Source: Accumulibacter sp.
GTDB lineage: Bacteria > Pseudomonadota > Gammaproteobacteria > Burkholderiales > Rhodocyclaceae
Length of the DNA: 64,000 nucleotides
Direction of reading: 5' to 3'
NCBI RefSeq assembly: GCF_029255285.1
Contig: NZ_JAPUVI010000105.1
Location: 124,001-188,000, forward strand
Part shown: in pieces, positions 52,448 through 61,605 of the stretch
Layout of the letters: every line of letters starts with the position of its first letter
How positions within the stretch are numbered: position 1 is the first letter of the stretch
Notes under the pieces: model-generated
Databases searched by the model: none
Seen by the model: only the letters and a program-made list of their open reading frames with translations
What the model was told of the DNA's origin: nothing
Program-made: the position numbers and the translations under genes

Positions 52448-54417
52448 GCCGGGCAACGGCGGTAGCTCTGGCGCCGGACGTGGTGCCGTGGCTGCTGGCA
52501 GTCGCCTTGGTCACCGCGGCGCCACACGCGGAGCACCTGCCACTCTGGTTGTCGCTGGTGGTTGTCGCCGCGCTGCTCTGGCGAACCTGGTTGTGGTACC
52601 GGCGACGTCGCCTGCCACCGTCCTGGGTGTTGGCCATACTGGTCGCCGGCAGTGCCGCAGGCATCGGCTGGCAGTTCCACACCTTGCTGGGCAAGGACGC
52701 CGGGGTGGCCCTGCTGGTGGTCTTCATGGCCCTCAAGCCGCTTGAGATCACGACCCGGCGCGATGCCATGGTGGCCATCATGCTTGGCTACTTCCTCCTG
52801 CTCACCCATTACCTCTATTCGCAGAGCATCCCTACCGGCATCTGGCTACTGGCCGCCATCACCGTGCTGACGGCCGCGTTGATCCGCCTGCACGGCGGAC
52901 CTCAGCCGATCCCCGTGCTCGCTCGTCAGGCCGCTGTTCTGCTCGCCCAGGCCCTGCCCTTCATGCTGATACTCTACGTTCTCTTCCCGCGTGTTTCCGG
53001 TCCGCTCTGGGGTTTGCCGCAGGACGCCCATTCCGGACTCAGCGGTTTGCCCGAGCAGATGTCGCCAGGATCGATCAGCCATCTCAGCCGCTCGGGAGCG
53101 ATCGCTTTTCGCAGCCTCTTTGTCGGCGAGTTGCCGGAGAAATCGGAACTCTACTGGCGCGGCCCGGTGTTCGATGACTACGACGGACTGACCTGGCGCC
53201 CGCGTAGCGCCGCCACCCGCCAGCCGAAGCCGGCGCTGGCGCCGGTCATCGTCGCCGAAGGCCGCCGCTATGCCTATACGACCATCCTCGAGGCGCACAA
53301 CCAGCGCTGGTTACTGGCGCTCGATCTACCAACCAGTCTTCCCCCCGACAGTGCGCTGGCACCTAGTCTCGAACTCCTGGCACGCGAACCGTTGCGCGTC
53401 AGAGCACGGTTCTCCCTGGTCTCGGTTCTGGACTATCGCGCCAACGTCGTCGAAACATCGGCGACGCTGCAACAGGCGCTCGTTTTGCCGGAGGGGCTCA
53501 ACCCGAGAAGCCGCGCCTTGGCTGGCGAGTGGCAATCGCGAAACGCCGAGCAAATCGCCGAAACCGCGCTCGCCATGTTCCGCGACCAGCACTTCTACTA
53601 CACGCTGCAGCCTCCGCTGCTCGGCTCCGACGCCATGGACGACTTCTTGTTCACGACGCGCCGCGGTTTCTGCGAGCACTACGCCTCGGCCTTCGTCTTT
53701 CTGATGCGCGCGGCCGGCGTTCCGGCGCGCGTCGTCGCCGGTTACCAGGGTGGCGAGCTCAATCCGGTCGACGGCTACCTCACCGTTCGTCAATCCGACG
53801 CGCATGCCTGGGGCGAAATCTGGCTCGCCGGACGAGGCTGGGTGCGTGTCGATCCGACCGCCGCGGTTGCCCCGTCGCGCATCGAACAGGGTATCGCCGC
53901 CGCGCTGAACGAGGGCGAACCGCTGCCCGTCGTCGTTCGTCTGGACACGGCCTGGCTCCGGCAACTGCGCAACCGCTGGGAAGCCGCCAACAACACCTGG
54001 AATCAATGGGTACTCGGTTACAATCCGCAGCGCCAGCGCGAACTGCTGACCCGGCTTGGCCTGCCCGACCCCGATTGGCAGCGCATGACGGCCGCGCTGA
54101 CGGCCCTTAGCGTGGCCGCCCTTCTGCTCGTCGTGCTGTGGAGTCTGCCGACGCGCCCGGCCATCGATCCGGCGCAACGCGCCTGGCGAAGGTACTGCGC
54201 CGAGCTGGCGCGAAGAGGCGTGACGCGTGCCGCCTGGGAGGGGCCGCTCGCTTTCGCGCAGCGGGTGGCGAGCGAAAGGCCCGATCTCGCCGCAGCGACC
54301 AGCGAAGCCGCCGCTTGCTACGCGGCGCTACGCTACGGTCGCGCAGGCGGCGAACAGCTGCGCCGGTTGCAACGTTGCCGATACGGACTGCCACCACGAA
54401 GGAGAAGGAAAGCTTGA
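52444..54417 (+). CDS. TgpA-like transglutaminase membrane protein
   Basis: 657 residues from the ATG at 52444 (ATGA overlap with the DUF58 stop). N-terminal DUF3488 region with several membrane helices, a periplasmic transglutaminase-like domain near 390-480 with catalytic Cys in RRGFCEHYASAFVFLMRAAG, His in SDAHAWGEIWL and Asp in WVRVDPTAAV, a further helix (MTAALTALSVAALLLVVLW) and a DUF4129-like C-terminus. The transglutaminase triad is intact. Pseudomonas TgpA is essential for growth, but its substrate is unknown. Confidence 0.93.
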   Translation: MSRATAVALAPDVVPWLLAVALVTAAPHAEHLPLWLSLVVVAALLWRTWLWYRRRRLPPSWVLAILVAGSAAGIGWQFHTLLGKDAGVALLVVFMALKPLEITTRRDAMVAIMLGYFLLLTHYLYSQSIPTGIWLLAAITVLTAALIRLHGGPQPIPVLARQAAVLLAQALPFMLILYVLFPRVSGPLWGLPQDAHSGLSGLPEQMSPGSISHLSRSGAIAFRSLFVGELPEKSELYWRGPVFDDYDGLTWRPRSAATRQPKPALAPVIVAEGRRYAYTTILEAHNQRWLLALDLPTSLPPDSALAPSLELLAREPLRVRARFSLVSVLDYRANVVETSATLQQALVLPEGLNPRSRALAGEWQSRNAEQIAETALAMFRDQHFYYTLQPPLLGSDAMDDFLFTTRRGFCEHYASAFVFLMRAAGVPARVVAGYQGGELNPVDGYLTVRQSDAHAWGEIWLAGRGWVRVDPTAAVAPSRIEQGIAAALNEGEPLPVVVRLDTAWLRQLRNRWEAANNTWNQWVLGYNPQRQRELLTRLGLPDPDWQRMTAALTALSVAALLLVVLWSLPTRPAIDPAQRAWRRYCAELARRGVTRAAWEGPLAFAQRVASERPDLAAATSEAAACYAALRYGRAGGEQLRRLQRCRYGLPPRRRRKA

Positions 54418-55445
54418 AGACAAAACTTGCCGTCAGTCTGTGGTCGGCGCTGCTCGGTGGCCTGCTGGCCTTGCCCGTTCACTCGCAGCCGGCGCCAGGG
54501 TTCAGTCAGGAGCCCGAGGTCAAGGCTTTCATCGTCGACATGCATGAGCAGCACGGTTTCGACGTGGCACACCTGACGCGCCAGTTCGCCGCCATCCGGC
54601 CGAACGCGACCGTTCTGCGCGCCATCCGCCCACCAGCGGTGCCCGAGATGCAGCGCTCGTGGCAACGTTATCGCGAGCGCTTCGTCAACAGCCGCCGGGT
54701 CGACGGCGGCCTGCGCTACTGGCAGAAACACGGCGCCACGCTGCAGCGGGCCGAAGCGATTTACGGCGTGGCGCCGGAAATCATCGTCGCGATCATCGGC
54801 GTCGAGACCGAGTACGGCCAGAACATGGGCAGTTTCGGCGTTCTCGAGGCACTGGCCTCGCTCGCCTTCCACTACCCTCCACGGGCGGAGTTCTTTCGCG
54901 GCGAACTCGAGCAGTTCCTCCTGCTGGCGCGCGAGAACGGCGTAAGCCCGCTAGACATCAAGGGTTCGTATGCCGGTGCAATCGGCATCCCGCAGTTCAT
55001 GCCGGGCAGTCAGCGTCGCTTCGCGGTCGACTTCGACAACGACGATCGCATCGATCTGCGCCATAGCAACGCGGATGCGATCGGCAGCGTCGCGCGCTAT
55101 CTGAACCAGCACGGTTGGCAGAAAGGTGCCCCGGTTGCCGTACCGGCCAGCGTCAATGGCGATCCTGCGGCGCTGATTGCCGCCGGCATCAAACCGACGC
55201 TGCGCATACGCGAACTCGCCAGCCAGGGGGTCGTCGCCGACAGCCGGATGTCCCCGGCCGATGCCGAAAAACCGGCAGCGCTGATCGATCTCGTCAGCCC
55301 CGGAGCGCCCACCGGCTACTGGCTAGGCTTCGACAATTTCTATGCGATTACGCGCTACAACCGCTCGAGCTTCTACGCGATGGCGGTTTTCCAGCTCGCC
55401 GAAGCGCTGCGCGAGGCGCGCCACGAACCGGCGGCGGAACGTTAG
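54414..55445 (+). CDS. mltB: Membrane-bound lytic murein transglycosylase B
   Basis: 343 residues starting at TTG 54414, overlapping the tgpA TGA, with GGAGAAGG upstream; no ATG in a better position. Signal peptide (VSLWSALLGGLLALPVHSQ), then the SLT_2 domain: AIYGVAPEIIVAIIGVETEYG with the catalytic Glu of VETEYG, MGSFGVLEALASLAFHYPPR, YAGAIGIPQFMPGS and YWLGFDNFYAITRYNRSSFY. Cleaves peptidoglycan glycan strands. No lipobox, so it may be the soluble form. Its TAG shares bases with the rpoS TAA on the other strand. Confidence 0.93.
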   Translation: MKTKLAVSLWSALLGGLLALPVHSQPAPGFSQEPEVKAFIVDMHEQHGFDVAHLTRQFAAIRPNATVLRAIRPPAVPEMQRSWQRYRERFVNSRRVDGGLRYWQKHGATLQRAEAIYGVAPEIIVAIIGVETEYGQNMGSFGVLEALASLAFHYPPRAEFFRGELEQFLLLARENGVSPLDIKGSYAGAIGIPQFMPGSQRRFAVDFDNDDRIDLRHSNADAIGSVARYLNQHGWQKGAPVAVPASVNGDPAALIAAGIKPTLRIRELASQGVVADSRMSPADAEKPAALIDLVSPGAPTGYWLGFDNFYAITRYNRSSFYAMAVFQLAEALREARHEPAAER

Positions 55446-56389
55446 AACAAATTGTCCGAAGTGACGCCGCCGCGCCGGATGATGCGGCGAAGCTGGTCGA
55501 GAGCTTCGATCTGAATCTGGCGGACGCGTTCGCGAGTCAGATTCAGATCGAAGGCGATCTCCTCAAGGGTCGAGGTTTCGCCACCGCCAAGACCGTAACG
55601 GCGTTCGAGAACCTGGCGCTGTTTTTCGCCGAGTTGCCCGAGCCAGTGGCGCAACAAATCACCAAGTTCGTTCGTCTGCAGAAGTTCATCCGGATCGAGC
55701 AAACTGTCGTCGGCGATCAAATCGCCGACCGTCTGGCTGGGATCGATCTGCAAAGGTGCGTCAAGCGAGGCGATACGTTCGTTCAGCACCATAACGCGAC
55801 GCACTTCGTCGACCGGCCGGTCGATCAGATGGGCAATCCGGTCAGCGCAAATGTCCCGCCCGTCGGCCGATTCGAGATGGCGAATGGCGCGCAGTACCAG
55901 GTTGATGTCCTTGACCACGTGCACTGGCAGGCGAATCGTTCGCGACTGGTTCATGATCGCGCGCTCGATACCCTGCCGGATCCACCAGGTGGCGTAGGTC
56001 GAGAAACGGAAGCCGCGCTCGGGATCGAATTTCTCGATCGCGTGGATAAGGCCGAGGTTTCCCTCCTCGATCAGGTCGAGCAGCGGAACGCCCCGGTTCA
56101 GGTAGTGCTTGGCGATATTGACGACGAGCCGCAGGTTGTGCTCGATCATCTTCTGTCGCGCCGCGAAGTCTCCGGCACGCGCTCGCCGGGCCCACTGGAT
56201 CTCCTCGCCCGGAGAGAGCAGCGGCTTGGCGCCGATGTCGTTCAGGTAATGCTGGGTGACGTCGTTGAGCAGTTCCGCCTCTGGCGACGCGGGAGGGCTT
56301 TCCAGCTCACGCGGCGGCAGTTCGACCGAGAACTCCGGCGCCTGGAAGTCTTCCAGAAGATCGGGCTCGCGGTCGAAATCGTCCGCCAT
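55442..56389 (-). CDS. rpoS: RNA polymerase sigma factor RpoS
   Basis: 315 residues from the ATG at 56389. Sigma-70 family: region 1.2 (DVTQHYLNDIGAKPLLSPGE), region 2 (EHNLRLVVNIAKHYLNRGVP; DLIEEGNLGLIHAIEKFDPE; GFRFSTYATWWIRQGIERAI), region 3 and region 4 (LEEIAFDLNLTRERVRQIQI). Size and order after nlpD identify the stationary-phase sigma factor and not RpoD. A GTTGATC precedes the start, so translation may be coupled to nlpD, whose TGA ends three bases upstream. Promoters inside nlpD are known in other species. Confidence 0.96.
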   Translation of the reverse strand: MADDFDREPDLLEDFQAPEFSVELPPRELESPPASPEAELLNDVTQHYLNDIGAKPLLSPGEEIQWARRARAGDFAARQKMIEHNLRLVVNIAKHYLNRGVPLLDLIEEGNLGLIHAIEKFDPERGFRFSTYATWWIRQGIERAIMNQSRTIRLPVHVVKDINLVLRAIRHLESADGRDICADRIAHLIDRPVDEVRRVMVLNERIASLDAPLQIDPSQTVGDLIADDSLLDPDELLQTNELGDLLRHWLGQLGEKQRQVLERRYGLGGGETSTLEEIAFDLNLTRERVRQIQIEALDQLRRIIRRGGVTSDNLF

Positions 56390-56391
56390 GA

Positions 56392-57375
56392 TCAACGCGG
56401 CGGCAGGTACTTGAGCGGGTCCACCGGCTTGACCTGGCGCCTGACCTCGAAGTGCAACTTAACTTGGTCGGCATCGGTGTTGCCCATCTCTGCGATCTTC
56501 TGTCCCTTGTTCACACTCTGGCCTTCTTTCACCAGTACGTTCTGGTTGTGCGCGTAAGCCGTGACATAGTTGTTGTTGTGCTTGATGATCACCAGCTTGC
56601 CGTAGCCACGCAGACCGGTGCCACTATAGACGACCTTGCCGCCGCTGGCCGCCAGCACCGGATCCCCAGCCTTCCCAGCAATGTCGATACCCTTGTTGCC
56701 GCCCTCGCTGAAGGTGCCGATCAACTTGCCGCTGGCCGGCCAAGCCCAGACGATTTCCTCGTTGCCTGCGGCGACCTCGCCGGCCGGCACTTCGGGCTGG
56801 GCCTCGGGCCGGCTTTCTGCGCGCACGGCGGGCTTAGCTTCCGGCTTGGCCTCCGGTTTCGCGTCGACCTTCGCGACCGGCGACACCGCCGCCACCGCTT
56901 CGGCGGGCTTCTGTTGCGCCGCGGCCTGCGCCCGCGCCAGCGCCTGATCGGAGTAAGGCTCTTTACCCGCCTTGGGCTCGCGCTTGAGTGTCTGGCCAGC
57001 ACCGTCGAGCGAGCGCTGCTCGACCGGCGATGCCGTTACCACCGGCCGGACGGTCGCCGTATCGGCGCTGGGCACCGCTCCCGGAGCCTTGACCCGCAAC
57101 ACCTGACCGACCAGGATCCGATTCGGGTTCTCGAGCGCGTTCCAGGCGACCAGATCCCGATAGTCGACCCCTTGATCGAGCGCGATCGAATACAGCGTGT
57201 CACCCTTCTTGACCAGGTAACCGTCCTTGCCGACGATCGCGGTGGCCGCCGATGGCGTTGCCACTTGACCGCCACGCTCGATCATGGGTACCGGTGTTTG
57301 GCCGGCGCAGCCCGCCAAAAGCAGCGCCAAGGTCAGCATCAGCCCGGGTCGGGTGAAAAGCCATTGATCCTTCAT
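56392..57375 (-). CDS. nlpD: NlpD-like LysM/M23 lipoprotein, amidase activator
   Basis: 327 residues. Lipobox LLLAGC (Cys23), a LysM domain near 55-100 ([33 protein letters not shown]), a long Ala/Lys/Glu/Pro linker and a C-terminal M23 (LytM) domain from about 225. The first metal ligand is lost (NKGIDIAG, not HxGxD) while YAHNQN and LHFEVRR remain, as in E. coli NlpD, so it is probably an activator of AmiC and not a peptidase. Overlaps pcm by four bases. Confidence 0.94.
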   Translation of the reverse strand: MKDQWLFTRPGLMLTLALLLAGCAGQTPVPMIERGGQVATPSAATAIVGKDGYLVKKGDTLYSIALDQGVDYRDLVAWNALENPNRILVGQVLRVKAPGAVPSADTATVRPVVTASPVEQRSLDGAGQTLKREPKAGKEPYSDQALARAQAAAQQKPAEAVAAVSPVAKVDAKPEAKPEAKPAVRAESRPEAQPEVPAGEVAAGNEEIVWAWPASGKLIGTFSEGGNKGIDIAGKAGDPVLAASGGKVVYSGTGLRGYGKLVIIKHNNNYVTAYAHNQNVLVKEGQSVNKGQKIAEMGNTDADQVKLHFEVRRQVKPVDPLKYLPPR

Positions 57376-58028
57376 TCGACTCCCGACAATAGCGGAACAA
57401 AACGAACGGTATCGAGACGCGTTTCGACATAGCCCTCGGTGCGATGTTCGATCAAGGCGAGATATTGTGTCGCCCCGCCGAGCGGCAGGATCATCCGGCC
57501 GCCCGGCGCCAGTTGCCGCAACAAGGGAGGCGGCACGCGCAACGCCGCGGCGGCGACAATGATCGTATCGAAAGGCGCCGCTTCCGGCAGACCGAGTTGC
57601 CCATCGGCGTGCTTCAGGCGTACATTCAGTTGCTTGATCGCGCGCAGATTGAGTCTGGCCTTGGCCAGCAAGGGCTCGATGCGTTCGATGGCATACACCT
57701 CGTCGGTCAGTTGCGCGAGAACAGCCGCCTGGTAGCCGCAGCCAGCACCGATCTCCAGCGTCTTGCCGAGCTGCCGGCCAGCGCGCAGGGCTTCGATCAT
57801 GCGCGCCACGACGTAGGGCTGCGAAATCGTCTGCGCAAAGCCGAGCGGCAGGGCGGTATCCTCGTAGGCACGCGAGGCGAGCGCTTCTTCGACAAAGGCA
57901 TGGCGCGGCACGGCGGCGATTGCCGCCAGTACCTCCTCGTCGCTGATGCCCTGTTCGCGCAGCCGCTCGATCATGCGCGTCCGCGTGCGCTGCGAGGTCA
58001 TCCCGAAACCGAAAACGGCGCCACTCAT
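57372..58028 (-). CDS. pcm: Protein-L-isoaspartate O-methyltransferase
   Basis: 218 residues. Family motifs: [43 protein letters not shown] motif [17 protein letters not shown], and [20 protein letters not shown]. Repairs isoaspartyl residues in ageing proteins. The order surE-pcm-nlpD-rpoS is the classic stationary-phase cluster. Overlaps surE and nlpD by four bases. Confidence 0.95.
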   Translation of the reverse strand: MSGAVFGFGMTSQRTRTRMIERLREQGISDEEVLAAIAAVPRHAFVEEALASRAYEDTALPLGFAQTISQPYVVARMIEALRAGRQLGKTLEIGAGCGYQAAVLAQLTDEVYAIERIEPLLAKARLNLRAIKQLNVRLKHADGQLGLPEAAPFDTIIVAAAALRVPPPLLRQLAPGGRMILPLGGATQYLALIEHRTEGYVETRLDTVRFVPLLSGVE

Positions 58029-58768
58029 TGCGTCAGCCAGCCGCGCACCAGCGACAACTGCGCGTTGTGCGTCAGATCGATCTGCAAGGGTGTGACGGAA
58101 ACCTGATCATTCTGCACGGCGTAGAAATCGGTACCTTCGCCAGCATCCTGCGCGGCGCCGGCGGCTCCGACCCAGTAGACCGTCTCGTTGCGTGGCGAAA
58201 TCGTTGGTACCACCGGTTCTGCCTTGTGACGCTTGCCGAGCCGCGTAACGACGAAACCACGCAGCCGATCGTAGGCTACGTCGGGGACGTTGACGTTGAG
58301 CAGCACGGGCTCGTTCAGCGACTGCTTCTGCAACAGGCCGACCAGTTCGCAGGCCACTCGTGCCGCTGTCGCGAAATGCTCGCCAACCTTACTGCAGAGC
58401 GAAATCGCCAACGACGGAACGCCGAGCAGAAAACCCTCGGTAGCCGCTGCGATGGTCCCCGAATAGATTGTATCGTCGCCCATGTTGGCGCCAATGTTGA
58501 TCCCGGAAACCACCATGTCCGGCAGTTCGTCGAGCATCCCGGTAACCGCCAGGTGGACGCAGTCGGTCGGCGTGCCATTGACGTAATAGAAGCCGCTCGC
58601 GGCGCGCCTTAGCGAAAGAGGGCGGTCCAGGGTCAGCGAATTGCTCGCCCCACTGCGGTCGCGTTCCGGCGCAACCACGGTAATCTCCGCCATCTCCGAC
58701 AGGGCGCGCGCCAAGTGGTCGATCCCCGGCGCGAAGTAGCCATCATCGTTACAAAGCAGGATCCGCAT
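58025..58768 (-). CDS. surE: 5'/3'-nucleotidase SurE
   Basis: 247 residues from the ATG at 58768 ([10 protein letters not shown]). NDDG metal motif at 8-11, [54 protein letters not shown] and SLAISLCS. Dephosphorylates nucleoside monophosphates and short polyphosphates. First gene of the four-gene cluster ending in rpoS. Confidence 0.95.
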   Translation of the reverse strand: MRILLCNDDGYFAPGIDHLARALSEMAEITVVAPERDRSGASNSLTLDRPLSLRRAASGFYYVNGTPTDCVHLAVTGMLDELPDMVVSGINIGANMGDDTIYSGTIAAATEGFLLGVPSLAISLCSKVGEHFATAARVACELVGLLQKQSLNEPVLLNVNVPDVAYDRLRGFVVTRLGKRHKAEPVVPTISPRNETVYWVGAAGAAQDAGEGTDFYAVQNDQVSVTPLQIDLTHNAQLSLVRGWLTQ

Positions 58769-59215
58769 AAACCGTCCACAAACGTCCACCAACACCGGTT
58801 GCCAGGCACGAAAACCGACAGCCTGCCGCCTATCTTCCTTGCTTGCCAGTGCGGCCGCTGAAACCCTGCGGGACAAGCATCGGTCCCGGCCGGCCGCCAG
58901 CCATCGACAGCAGCTGCTTCCGCTTGGCGCTCCAAGAGCCTTGTCAGACGACGCTCGGATTCGCCAAAAAACTCTCTAGAACAGGGTCTTGCGACGGCAA
59001 ACGACAGCCGGTCCTCAGCCTTGCCGAGGCCCGCCCGAATTATAACCGTCTCGAGCCGGCGCTGAGAACAGACTTCTCTCTGGCCCTTCTCGCCAGCGCT
59101 CAGGCAAGGCTGCTTGCCAGCGAATGAAGGATTTCCGCAATCCCGCGCCAAGTCGCTCAACTTCGCCGCTCGGCTGCCGATTAAGGACTCACACGGCAGC
59201 CCTGCAGAAATTTTC
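58769..59215. other. Divergent region between surE and fliC
   Basis: No gene supported here. On the minus strand a TATAAT (59044 to 59039) could be a -10 of the surE cluster; 17-18 bases upstream only TTCTCA-like sequence is found, so the call is weak. Confidence 0.4.
59039..59044 (-). promoter_or_regulatory. Candidate -10 box of surE-pcm-nlpD-rpoS
   Basis: Perfect TATAAT on the minus strand; the -35 is poor, and it would give a leader of about 265 bases. Confidence 0.35.
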
Positions 59216-59242
59216 TAAAGTTCCTTTTCGGGTGGTCGTAAA
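59216..59242 (+). promoter_or_regulatory. Sigma-28 (FliA) promoter of fliC
   Basis: TAAAGTTC, 11 bases, GTCGTAAA. The -35 matches the consensus TAAAGTTT at seven of eight positions and the -10 matches GCCGATAA at five of eight. Start near 59250, leader about 100 bases. Confidence 0.85.
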
Positions 59243-59347
59243 AGTAGTTGTCAGCGAAGAAATCGCCACACAGGATGGGCCGGCAGCCACCGCTTCAGGC
59301 GGTGCACCGCAACCCGAAGTCACTTTCATCATAGTAGGAGAAGGAAA

Positions 59348-61096
59348 ATGCCCCAAGTCATCAACACCAACGCTGCCTCGCTGAATTCGCAACGCAGCCT
59401 CAACACCTCGCAAGCTTCGCTGGCGACCTCCCTGCAGCGCCTGTCGTCGGGCCTGCGTATCAACAGCGCCAAGGACGACGCCGCCGGTCTGGCGATTTCG
59501 ACCCGCATGGCTTCGCAGATCAGCGGCCTGAACCAGGCGTCGCGCAACGCCAACGACGGCATTTCGCTGGCCCAGACGGCCGAAGGCGGCCTGCAGAGCA
59601 TCACCGACTCGCTGCAACGGATGCGCGAACTTGCCGTGCAAGCGGCCAACGCGACCAACACCGCGACCGACCGCGCCGCCCTGCAGCAGGAAGTCGACCA
59701 ACTGGTGCAGCAGATCAACACCGTCGCCGGTCAAACCGCGTTCAACGGCGTCAAGGTACTCGACGGCACCTTCAACTCGCAAGCCTTCCAGATCGGCGCC
59801 AACAGCGGCGAATCGATTTCGATCAGCTCGATCGCCAGCGCCAGAGCCGATGCCCTCGGCGTCGGAACGACCTCCTCGTACGAGACCAAGCTCGAGAAAT
59901 CCGTCACTGCCGGCGCCATCGCCGCGGGGGGCATCACGGTCAACGGCTACGGCGTCGGGCCGTCGGTTTCCGACGGCGTTTCCAGCACGGTCACGGTCAC
60001 CGGTATCGCGGCGACGACGACCGGGGCCCTGGTTGACGGCGATCTGAAGATCAACGGCGTTTCCGTCGGCGCGGTCGTTGCCGGGGCCGACGCCACGGCA
60101 CAAGGTGCGGCCGTGGCGACGGCGATCAACACCGTGACCGCCACCACCGGCGTGACCGCTTCGGCCTCCGCCGGCGTGCTGACGCTTTCCTCGATGGATG
60201 GTCGCGACATCAAGATCGAAATGACCGGCACGGCGACCGACACCGAAACCGGGCTGACCGCGGGAACGACGAAAGCCGGAGCCGACAGCGCCATCGCCAA
60301 GGCGGCGGCGTTCAACACGGTCACCGGGCAGACCGGCGTCTCGGCCGTCGCCACGGCGACCACGGTGACCAGCGGGGCGATCAGCGCGACGACGGCGGTG
60401 GCCGGCGACACGACCAACTACATCAAGATCAACGGTGTCAAGCTCGGTGCGATCGCCGCCGGTGCCGACGCGGCAGCGCAGGGCAACAACGTCGTCGCGG
60501 CGATCAACGCGGTATCGAACCAGACCGGGGTCAGCGCGACCTTCGACAATGCCAGCAAGAAGGTCAGCCTGACCGCCGCCGACGGCCGCACGATCAGCGT
60601 GCAGACGGCGGGCGCGGCGGCCGCTAACAACACGGGCTTTGCCGCGACAACCATCACTCACACCTACGGCGGCATCAAACTGACCTCGAACAGTAGCGCG
60701 GGCATCACCGTCGGCGGCGCGAACATCGCCACCACCGGTCTGACCGGGGGCTATACCGCTGCCACCGCCACCTTCGGCGCCGGCATATCGAAGGTCGATC
60801 TGACGACCGCGAGCGGTGCGGCGAACGCCATCGCGACGATCGACTCGGCTTTGGCCAATGTCAACTCCAGTCGGGCGAATCTCGGTGCCGTGCAGAACCG
60901 CTTCAGCAGTGTGGTGAGCAACCTGGCAGCGACTTCCGAAAACCTGTCGGCTTCGCGCAGCCGCATCGTCGATGCCGACTTCGCGGCCGAAACCGCCAAC
61001 CTGACGCGGGCTCAAATCCTGCAACAGGCCGGTACCGCCATGCTCGCACAGGCCAATTCGCTGCCGCAGAACGTTCTCTCGCTGCTCCGCGGATAA
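59348..61096 (+). CDS. fliC: Flagellin
   Basis: 582 residues with a strong AGGAGAAGG-type ribosome-binding site. D0/D1 at both ends are standard: [40 protein letters not shown] at the start, [20 protein letters not shown] and [15 protein letters not shown] at the end. The variable centre has two tandem modules of the flagellin hook IN type: about 220-300 ([20 protein letters not shown]) and 345-430 ([20 protein letters not shown]), about 124 residues apart. The centre is Thr/Ala-rich and probably surface-exposed. Transcribed from the sigma-28 promoter. Confidence 0.97.
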   Translation: MPQVINTNAASLNSQRSLNTSQASLATSLQRLSSGLRINSAKDDAAGLAISTRMASQISGLNQASRNANDGISLAQTAEGGLQSITDSLQRMRELAVQAANATNTATDRAALQQEVDQLVQQINTVAGQTAFNGVKVLDGTFNSQAFQIGANSGESISISSIASARADALGVGTTSSYETKLEKSVTAGAIAAGGITVNGYGVGPSVSDGVSSTVTVTGIAATTTGALVDGDLKINGVSVGAVVAGADATAQGAAVATAINTVTATTGVTASASAGVLTLSSMDGRDIKIEMTGTATDTETGLTAGTTKAGADSAIAKAAAFNTVTGQTGVSAVATATTVTSGAISATTAVAGDTTNYIKINGVKLGAIAAGADAAAQGNNVVAAINAVSNQTGVSATFDNASKKVSLTAADGRTISVQTAGAAAANNTGFAATTITHTYGGIKLTSNSSAGITVGGANIATTGLTGGYTAATATFGAGISKVDLTTASGAANAIATIDSALANVNSSRANLGAVQNRFSSVVSNLAATSENLSASRSRIVDADFAAETANLTRAQILQQAGTAMLAQANSLPQNVLSLLRG

Positions 61097-61126
61097 GCGC
61101 ATACTGAGTCAAACAGCGGTAAGATC

Positions 61127-61158
61127 GGGGGCGCGCTCGCGGTAACGTGAGCGCGCCC
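61127..61158 (+). other. Strong hairpin between fliC and flaG
   Basis: An 11-bp perfect stem (GGGGCGCGCTC/GAGCGCGCCCC) with a 10-base loop, 31 bases after the fliC stop. No T-run follows, so it is not a classical terminator. It may protect the fliC message from 3' decay or attenuate flaG-fliD transcription. Confidence 0.7.
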
Positions 61159-61185
61159 CGGTGACTCTTCACCAAGGAGCACAAG

Positions 61186-61557
61186 ATGAACATTCAACCC
61201 ACTGCCGTCTCTCTGCCTCCCCAGGTCAACCCGGTGGTCAGCAGTGCGGCGCGTGAACTCAACAGATCGCCCGGTGACAGCACGGCCAAAGGTACCGAGT
61301 CCTCTCGCCCGTCGCTGCGCGTTCAGCCAGCCGACCGGCAGGAGGTCGAAGCGGCGGCCAGAAGCGTTCGCGAGTTCGTCCTGCCGATCAACAGCAATAT
61401 CGAATTCAGCGTCAACGAGGACACCGGGCAACTGGTGGTCAAGATCATCGACCGCACCACCAAGGAGGTGATTCGCCAGATGCCGTCGGAGGAGATGATC
61501 GCCATCGCCAAGACGCTGGATAGCATCAAGGGGCTGTTCGTCAAACAGACGGCCTGA
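61186..61557 (+). CDS. flaG: Flagellar protein FlaG
   Basis: 123 residues, AGGAG-type site upstream. C-terminal FlaG domain: VREFVLPINSNIEFSVNEDT, GQLVVKIIDRTTKEVIRQMP, SEEMIAIAKTLDSIKGLFV. The N-terminal half is polar and low-complexity. FlaG affects filament length in polar flagella. Between fliC and fliD, as usual. Confidence 0.92.
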   Translation: MNIQPTAVSLPPQVNPVVSSAARELNRSPGDSTAKGTESSRPSLRVQPADRQEVEAAARSVREFVLPINSNIEFSVNEDTGQLVVKIIDRTTKEVIRQMPSEEMIAIAKTLDSIKGLFVKQTA

Positions 61558-61605
61558 AAATACGCGGCGCAAGGCGTTTCCCGCCTGTAGCCGCCGGAGA
61601 AGAAC

